DNA from: Leptospira ellisii | GTDB taxonomy: Bacteria > Spirochaetota > Leptospiria > Leptospirales > Leptospiraceae | Direction of reading: 5' to 3' | DNA: 12,024 nt | NCBI RefSeq assembly: GCF_002811955.1 | Contig: NZ_NPEF01000119.1 | Span: 1-12,024, forward strand | Position numbers and translations under genes: made by a program | The notes under the pieces: generated by a model | Told to the model about the DNA's origin: nothing | The model's database searches: none | What the model saw: the letters and a program-made list of their open reading frames with translations, nothing else | Part shown: positions 7,469 to 12,024 of the stretch, piece by piece | Numbering within the stretch: the first letter of the stretch is position 1 | How the letters are laid out: every line of letters begins with the position of its first letter

Positions 7469-7909
7469 ATGTCGGCGGATTCGGATTCCAATCTCAAACT
7501 TAGGAAGGATTTTGCGGAGGCGTTTTATTCCGAGTTCCGGGAATTTTTCGGGAACGAGGCGGAAAGCGGCTACGAACTTTATTCCTTAAGCGGAGAGGAT
7601 GCGGGGCCGAAAGGAGGGTGGGCCACGTTTACGATCCGTAATCCGCTCGCTTCCCGGTCGTTGGTTTTTCGCTACGATCCTTCCCATCGATCGTTTTATG
7701 CCATGCTTAAGATTCAGGTGATTCCCGGAGAAGAGGATTGGGATTTGGACGCTTTGTTTCGCCGTAAAGAATTTCCGGTGCCGGAATTGGGTGATAGTTT
7801 AGCGACGGCCGGGGAATGGCTCTTCCATTCGATCGCACGTCATTATTTCGGCGCGATCTTTCGATTTTGTCCGAGGATTTTAGAACCGGATTTTGTTCCG
7901 GGAGAATAA
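7469..7909 (+). CDS. Hypothetical protein, 146 residues, no recognised family
   Basis: I do not recognise this protein. It lacks a signal peptide and membrane segments and looks soluble and acidic, with alternating strands and helices: TFTIRNPLASRSLVFRYDPS, then FYAMLKIQVIPGEEDWDLDA, and a helix near TAGEWLFHSIARHYFGAIFR. There are two Cys-free halves and one Cys near the C-terminus. Coding is supported by codon use like its neighbours and by the terminator directly after its stop. In-frame stops at 7454 and 7457 rule out an earlier start. AAAGGA at 7443-7448 is about 20 nt from the ATG, too far for a normal Shine-Dalgarno, so translation may be weak or a downstream start may be used. It follows pirin by 47 bp in the same direction. 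Confidence 0.7.
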   Translation: MSADSDSNLKLRKDFAEAFYSEFREFFGNEAESGYELYSLSGEDAGPKGGWATFTIRNPLASRSLVFRYDPSHRSFYAMLKIQVIPGEEDWDLDALFRRKEFPVPELGDSLATAGEWLFHSIARHYFGAIFRFCPRILEPDFVPGE

Positions 7910-7914
7910 AGTTT

Positions 7915-7947
7915 CGCGGAAACCTCCGTGATTCCGCGTCTTTTTTT
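7915..7947 (+). terminator. Intrinsic terminator after the 7469-7909 gene
   Basis: CGCGGAA (7915-7921) pairs perfectly with TTCCGCG (7932-7938) around a 10-nt loop, followed by TC and seven T (7941-7947). It begins 6 bp after the stop codon. This is the clearest Rho-independent terminator in the window, and it separates the pirin region from the ankyrin gene. Confidence 0.75.
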
Positions 7948-7966
7948 GGTTTGTCGGAACATGTTT

Positions 7967-8034
7967 TGTGGGAACTCACACTTTCCGTGTTTTCCGAAAT
8001 TTCGCCGTAAAACGTCGAGTGTGGGAACTCACAC
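7967..8034 (-). repeat. Two copies of the Leptospira short repeat, GTGGGAACTC orientation
   Basis: TGTGGGAACTCACA (7967-7980) and GTGTGGGAACTCACAC (8019-8034) share an 11-bp core plus flanking CACA. Each is an imperfect palindrome (TGTG...CACA). The same 10-mer occurs in opposite orientation at 4-13, 10131-10140 and 10181-10190. From general knowledge, similar motifs are abundant between Leptospira genes; their function is unknown. Confidence 0.7.
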
Positions 8035-8060
8035 CGAATTTGAATCATCGGTCCGATCAC

Positions 8061-8089
8061 GAGTCACGGAGAATTTATCATTTTATAAT
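8061..8089 (+). promoter_or_regulatory. Candidate promoter of the ankyrin-TPR gene
   Basis: A perfect TATAAT (8084-8089) is spaced 17 bp from GAGTCA (8061-8066), which matches the -35 consensus at three of six bases. Transcription would start near 8096, leaving a leader of about 57 nt before ATG 8153. It lies downstream of the terminator and the repeats, which fits an independent unit. Confidence 0.42.
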
Positions 8090-8152
8090 CCTACCGGAAA
8101 AACGAAAAAACCGATGTGTTATCAGGGCAAACACGAATCAGAAGCGTTCCCC

Positions 8153-9133
8153 ATGAGTTTACAGGATTTAAACGAAGATCTCTTAAAAGCGATTCGCGCC
8201 GAAGACGAAACAAAAATCAAAGAACTGATTTCGCAAGGAGCCGATCCGAACCGTCTGACCTATATCAAAAGTTTGGAAGTCCCCCTTCGGTTCGACGCTC
8301 TTCCGATCAGTTTTTCCGGAGGAGTTACATTTAAATCAAAGGCACTTTCGATTCTTCTTGAAAACGGAGCCGAATTGAATGCCGCAGACAAAAATGGAAG
8401 CAAAGCCCTCCAATACCTCGTATCTTATTGCAAAGAAATTTCCCGTTTTATCGAAGCCGTCACGTATCTCGTCTCCGCGGGTTCGGATATAAACGAACAA
8501 AAGGAAGCGGGAAGGACGATTCTTTATAGCGCCGTTTCCCATGGAGACCCGAAAAAAGTGGAGTTCCTACTTCAAGCCGGAGCGGATCCGAATTCGATTC
8601 GTGAAAAGGAGGGGGAATCTCCTTTGCTTCGAGCTTGTATTAATTCCGACAAGAACCCGGAGGAAATTCGTAAGATCGTAGAATTACTGATCCAAGCCGG
8701 CGCCGACGTAAATGCGCGGGAAACCTGGAAAGGAAGAACCTCTTTGATGTGGGCGGTGCAGAACGGTAATTTCGAAATCGCGAAACGTTTGGTCGAAGCG
8801 GGCGCCGATACAAGGACGGAAAATTCGAAGGGCAACCGCAACGCATATCTGATGGCTTTGGAAGGGAATCGCTCGGAAATCGCGCTCTGGCTCGAGGGGA
8901 TCGGAGCCAAGGATGAAAGCCTGCGTCCGTTTAGAGATTTACAATTCGAGAATATTCAAAAAGAAGCATGGAAAGAATCGATCGAAGCCGGTCTTAAGGC
9001 GATCGTCGCTTTCCCCGAGGATTGGAAAATTCCGTTTCATATCTCGCTCGCCCATAAAAAACTGGGTTTTTACGAAGAATCGGACCGTTGGGCGCAAACC
9101 TCCCTGGTTGCGGATTCAATCTCGAAGCCTTAA
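8153..9133 (+). CDS. Ankyrin-repeat portion of the broken gene (open as it stands)
   Basis: As sequenced, this frame encodes 326 residues. Ankyrin-type repeats are seen with the typical LL-x-GAD-x-N turns at ISQGADPN (27-33), LENGAELN (69-76), VSAGSDIN (107-114), LQAGADPN (140-147), IQAGADVN (180-187) and VEAGADT (214-220), plus helices such as GRTSLMWAVQNGNFEIAKRL. Ankyrin repeats bind other proteins. There is no signal peptide, so a cytoplasmic location is likely. From about 262 the sequence changes to TPR-like (ENIQKEAWKESIEAGLKAIV, then HISLAHKKLGFYEESDRWAQ). The last six or so residues (SISKP region) are out-of-frame sequence caused by the first indel. If the indel is real, this truncated ankyrin protein could still be made. 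Confidence 0.8.
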   Translation: MSLQDLNEDLLKAIRAEDETKIKELISQGADPNRLTYIKSLEVPLRFDALPISFSGGVTFKSKALSILLENGAELNAADKNGSKALQYLVSYCKEISRFIEAVTYLVSAGSDINEQKEAGRTILYSAVSHGDPKKVEFLLQAGADPNSIREKEGESPLLRACINSDKNPEEIRKIVELLIQAGADVNARETWKGRTSLMWAVQNGNFEIAKRLVEAGADTRTENSKGNRNAYLMALEGNRSEIALWLEGIGAKDESLRPFRDLQFENIQKEAWKESIEAGLKAIVAFPEDWKIPFHISLAHKKLGFYEESDRWAQTSLVADSISKP

Positions 9134-9664
9134 ATCTTTTATTGACCAATTCCATAAATCGGTCTCTATCGGAAAACGCGATCTCCGTCTGGGAAAAATA
9201 CCGAACGGCTCGTTTGGGAAAACCGAGGCGACAAGGGTACCGTTTTAACGAACGTTCTCTTAAGTTATTTTTTGATCGGGAAATATTCCGAGGCGATCGA
9301 AGAGCTGGGCGATCCTTGGCGGATTCAAACCGAAACCGCGCCCTTCTTTCTGAACCTGGCTTTCGTCTATACGAAGTTAGGCGATCGACGTTCCGCGATT
9401 CGGGCGATCGTTGAGGCGATCGAACGAAAGTATCCGCTCGGAAAACTGGCGGCGGACGAGGATCTAAAATCGTTGGAGAATTGGAGCGCGTTTCAACTTT
9501 TGCTGCGACATTCTTCCGCGGGAAGAATCGTGGACGAAATCCATTCCCGGGGAGAGGATCGCATCGAATTGATTTTCGATCGGTTTCGAAATACGGTTGT
9601 GGAACGCAAACTTTTCGCCGGGCAAAAAGCCGAATCGAAGCGCTTCTCAAATTCTCCGAGTTAA
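9134..9664 (+). pseudogene. TPR-like middle segment, out of frame with the ankyrin part
   Basis: Sequence 9118 to about 9198 continues in frame 1 (ALNLLLTNSINRSLSENAIS), and from about 9199 to 9634 in the ankyrin frame. The latter contains TPR-type helices, TNVLLSYFLIGKYSEAIEEL and FFLNLAFVYTKLGDRRSAIR, and the DEDLKSLENWSAFQLLLR motif that often closes TPR arrays. Past about 9634 the frame is lost and it stops at TAA 9662-9664. No separate ribosome binding site or convincing start is seen, so this segment is unlikely to be translated alone. Confidence 0.65.
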
Positions 9665-10098
9665 AGGACGATTTACTCGGAGACGGATGGAAACCTTCCG
9701 CAAACGAACCCTTGTCCTTCGAAATCGCGTGCGCCGAGGAATTGGATTCCGTTTTGTCGCGATTCGCGGAGGAACAAACGGTCGAGGTCGGGGCTCTGTT
9801 GTTCGAATGGGATTATGAAGGGGACGGATTCTCCCATTATCTTTGTATCGAAACGTATCAGAATTTGGAAAAGGCGCGGGCCAGGTATTCGCAATACCAC
9901 GGGACGGACAAGAATACGATTTACGAAAGCGATCTTGAGCATAAGGAGAGAATGTATTCGCAAAACTCGTTCGAAAGAATGATCGATCGTTTGATCGAAG
10001 GGGAAGGATTTCGAAAAATCCAAAAGTTGCCGTCTTTTTTTTTCGTGCATTCGGAACATGATTCCGGAAACGAATTCGTTTTGGAACGTGCGCTTTGA
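9634..10098 (+). pseudogene. C-terminal unrecognised domain of the broken gene
   Basis: This frame carries about 154 residues to TGA 10096-10098. It begins IEALLKFSELKDDLLGDGWK and ends NEFVLERAL. Notable parts are LSFEIACAEELDSVLSRFAE, ALLFEWDYEGDGFSHYLCIE and KLPSFFFVHSEHDSGNEFV, suggesting a compact alpha/beta domain of acidic character. I do not recognise the family and see no catalytic motif. It has no start of its own in a good context, which supports its being the tail of the ankyrin-TPR protein. Confidence 0.6.
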
Positions 10099-10125
10099 GA
10101 CGATTTTGCCGAACCACGGGGAAAT

Positions 10126-10260
10126 TGTGAGAGTTCCCACAGGGAAGCGGGGGATTTTACCGTAAAGTCGCGGGTCGGGGGAGTTCCCACACTTTGATTT
10201 TACGATCAAAACTTTTCTTGAGAGCGATGACTGGGATTGTGAGTTTAGGAGTTCCTACAT
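10126..10260 (+). repeat. Three copies of the Leptospira short repeat, GAGTTCCCAC orientation
   Basis: TGTGAGAGTTCCCACA (10126-10141), GAGTTCCCACAC (10181-10192) and the diverged GGAGTTCCTACA (10248-10259) lie between the broken ankyrin gene and typA. Together with the two inverted copies at 7967-8034 they bracket the ankyrin gene. The 10099-10294 stretch holds no gene and, apart from these repeats and a TTGACA at 10274-10279 without a matching -10 box, nothing else recognisable. Confidence 0.65.
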
Positions 10261-10294
10261 CTCCTTTAAAAAATTGACAAAAAACCGGGTTTAC

Positions 10295-10320
10295 ACCAGG
10301 AGGCTTCCGAAATTCCTGGT
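10295..10320 (+). promoter_or_regulatory. Hairpin in the typA leader that includes the only strong Shine-Dalgarno
   Basis: ACCAGGA (10295-10301) pairs perfectly with TCCTGGT (10314-10320) around a 12-nt loop. The only strong Shine-Dalgarno, AGGAGG (10298-10303), is partly inside the 5' arm and lies 23 nt before the ATG at 10327, too far in linear sequence. Folding would either hide it or, by looping out the intervening bases, change its effective distance. The stem ends 6 nt before the start codon. The structure is seen; its regulatory role is inferred. Confidence 0.45.
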
Positions 10321-10326
10321 CTTAGA

Positions 10327-12024
<1,698 letters not shown>

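Larger units (their letters stand above)
8153..10098 (+). pseudogene. Frameshifted ankyrin-TPR-unknown-domain gene (three single-base indels)
   Basis: Three consecutive open frames read as one protein if three single-base indels are corrected. (1) Near 9115-9117 a base is missing: GAT-TC would be GAT-TTC, restoring VADFNLEALNLL and avoiding the stop at 9131. (2) In the A5 run 9194-9198 one A is extra: removing it gives VWENTERLVWENRGDKGTVL. (3) Near 9633-9634 an A is missing: GAA-ATC restores QKAEIEALLKFSELK and avoids the stop at 9662. The corrected product has about 648 residues: ankyrin repeats (1-250), TPR-like helices (about 265-460) and a C-terminal domain I do not recognise. Codon use and protein character persist through all three parts, so the lesions are recent, or are sequencing errors, since all lie at or beside short homopolymers. 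The start ATG 8153 lacks a strong Shine-Dalgarno; ATG 8114 is an alternative. Confidence 0.75.

Noticed and set aside
7928..8152. In-frame extension of the ankyrin protein to an upstream start at 7928
   Set aside because: It would translate the terminator arm, T-run and both short repeats, gives a non-ankyrin-like N-terminus, and lies upstream of the candidate promoter.
9115..9640. Programmed ribosomal frameshifting in the ankyrin-TPR gene
   Set aside because: Three separate shifts in alternating directions at short A/T tracts, without the heptamer slippery sites or stimulatory structures expected. Indels or sequencing errors are simpler.
8994..9650. Minus-strand open frame of 218 codons opposite the TPR segment
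   Set aside because: It is very Arg-rich and low in normal protein character, which is the usual shadow of a coding strand with this codon bias.
9673..10209. Minus-strand open frame of 178 codons opposite the C-terminal domain
   Set aside because: It runs through the intergenic repeats, has a weak start, and mirrors the plus-strand coding sequence.
10274..10302. Strong promoter for typA based on TTGACA at 10274-10279
   Set aside because: No -10-like hexamer at 16-18 bp; the position falls in the leader hairpin (CAGGAG), so the -35 match alone is not enough.
7910..10326. CRISPR array or transposon ends formed by the short repeats
   Set aside because: The repeats are 10-16 bp, irregularly spaced and few. 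There are no spacers of constant length, no cas genes and no transposase.

Overview
The window looks like chromosomal DNA of a spirochaete of the genus Leptospira, most likely the pathogenic (P1) clade. This is an inference. It rests on the short GTGGGAACTC/GAGTTCCCAC repeats between genes, a partial gene whose tail resembles the Leptospira-restricted DUF1564 family, a spirochaete-type relaxed lipobox, and codon use. The species cannot be fixed from sequence alone; base composition looks close to half G+C by eye, on the high side for the genus.

Layout. (1) Positions 3-146 hold the 3' end of a probable DUF1564-type gene, followed by about 430 bp with no convincing gene. (2) Positions 581-4479 hold an envelope-type cluster. 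A secreted 690-residue protein (TolB-N-like N-terminus, long helical middle, DUF1566 C-terminus) runs leftward. From the same 135-bp divergent region, a membrane-tethered thioredoxin-like protein (CKPC) and a FlgT/LPP20-like lipoprotein run rightward as an operon. (3) A compact AlkA/MAG-type DNA glycosylase converges on that operon with a 4-bp gap and diverges from a TetA-like MFS exporter. (4) A pirin with all four metal ligands and a small unrecognised protein follow, and the latter ends at a clear intrinsic terminator. (5) Positions 8153-10098 hold what was one gene for a protein of about 648 residues, with ankyrin repeats, a TPR-like segment and an unrecognised C-terminal domain. It is now broken by three single-base indels at or beside short homopolymers. 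Copies of the Leptospira short repeat flank it, in one orientation upstream and the opposite orientation downstream. (6) The window ends inside typA (bipA), whose leader has a hairpin that includes the only strong Shine-Dalgarno sequence.

Functional reading. The typA, pirin and glycosylase calls are firm; the MFS family is firm but its substrate is unknown. The 581-4479 cluster may serve a shared periplasmic or outer-envelope task, since two of its three products appear to carry related TolB-N/FlgT-type folds and the third is a periplasm-facing thiol protein; this is inferred from layout and fold resemblance. No tRNA, rRNA, CRISPR array, transposase or clear mobile element was seen, and no clearly new multi-gene system. 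The observations most worth a second look are the frameshifted ankyrin-TPR gene with its unknown C-terminal domain, the typA leader hairpin, and the envelope cluster.
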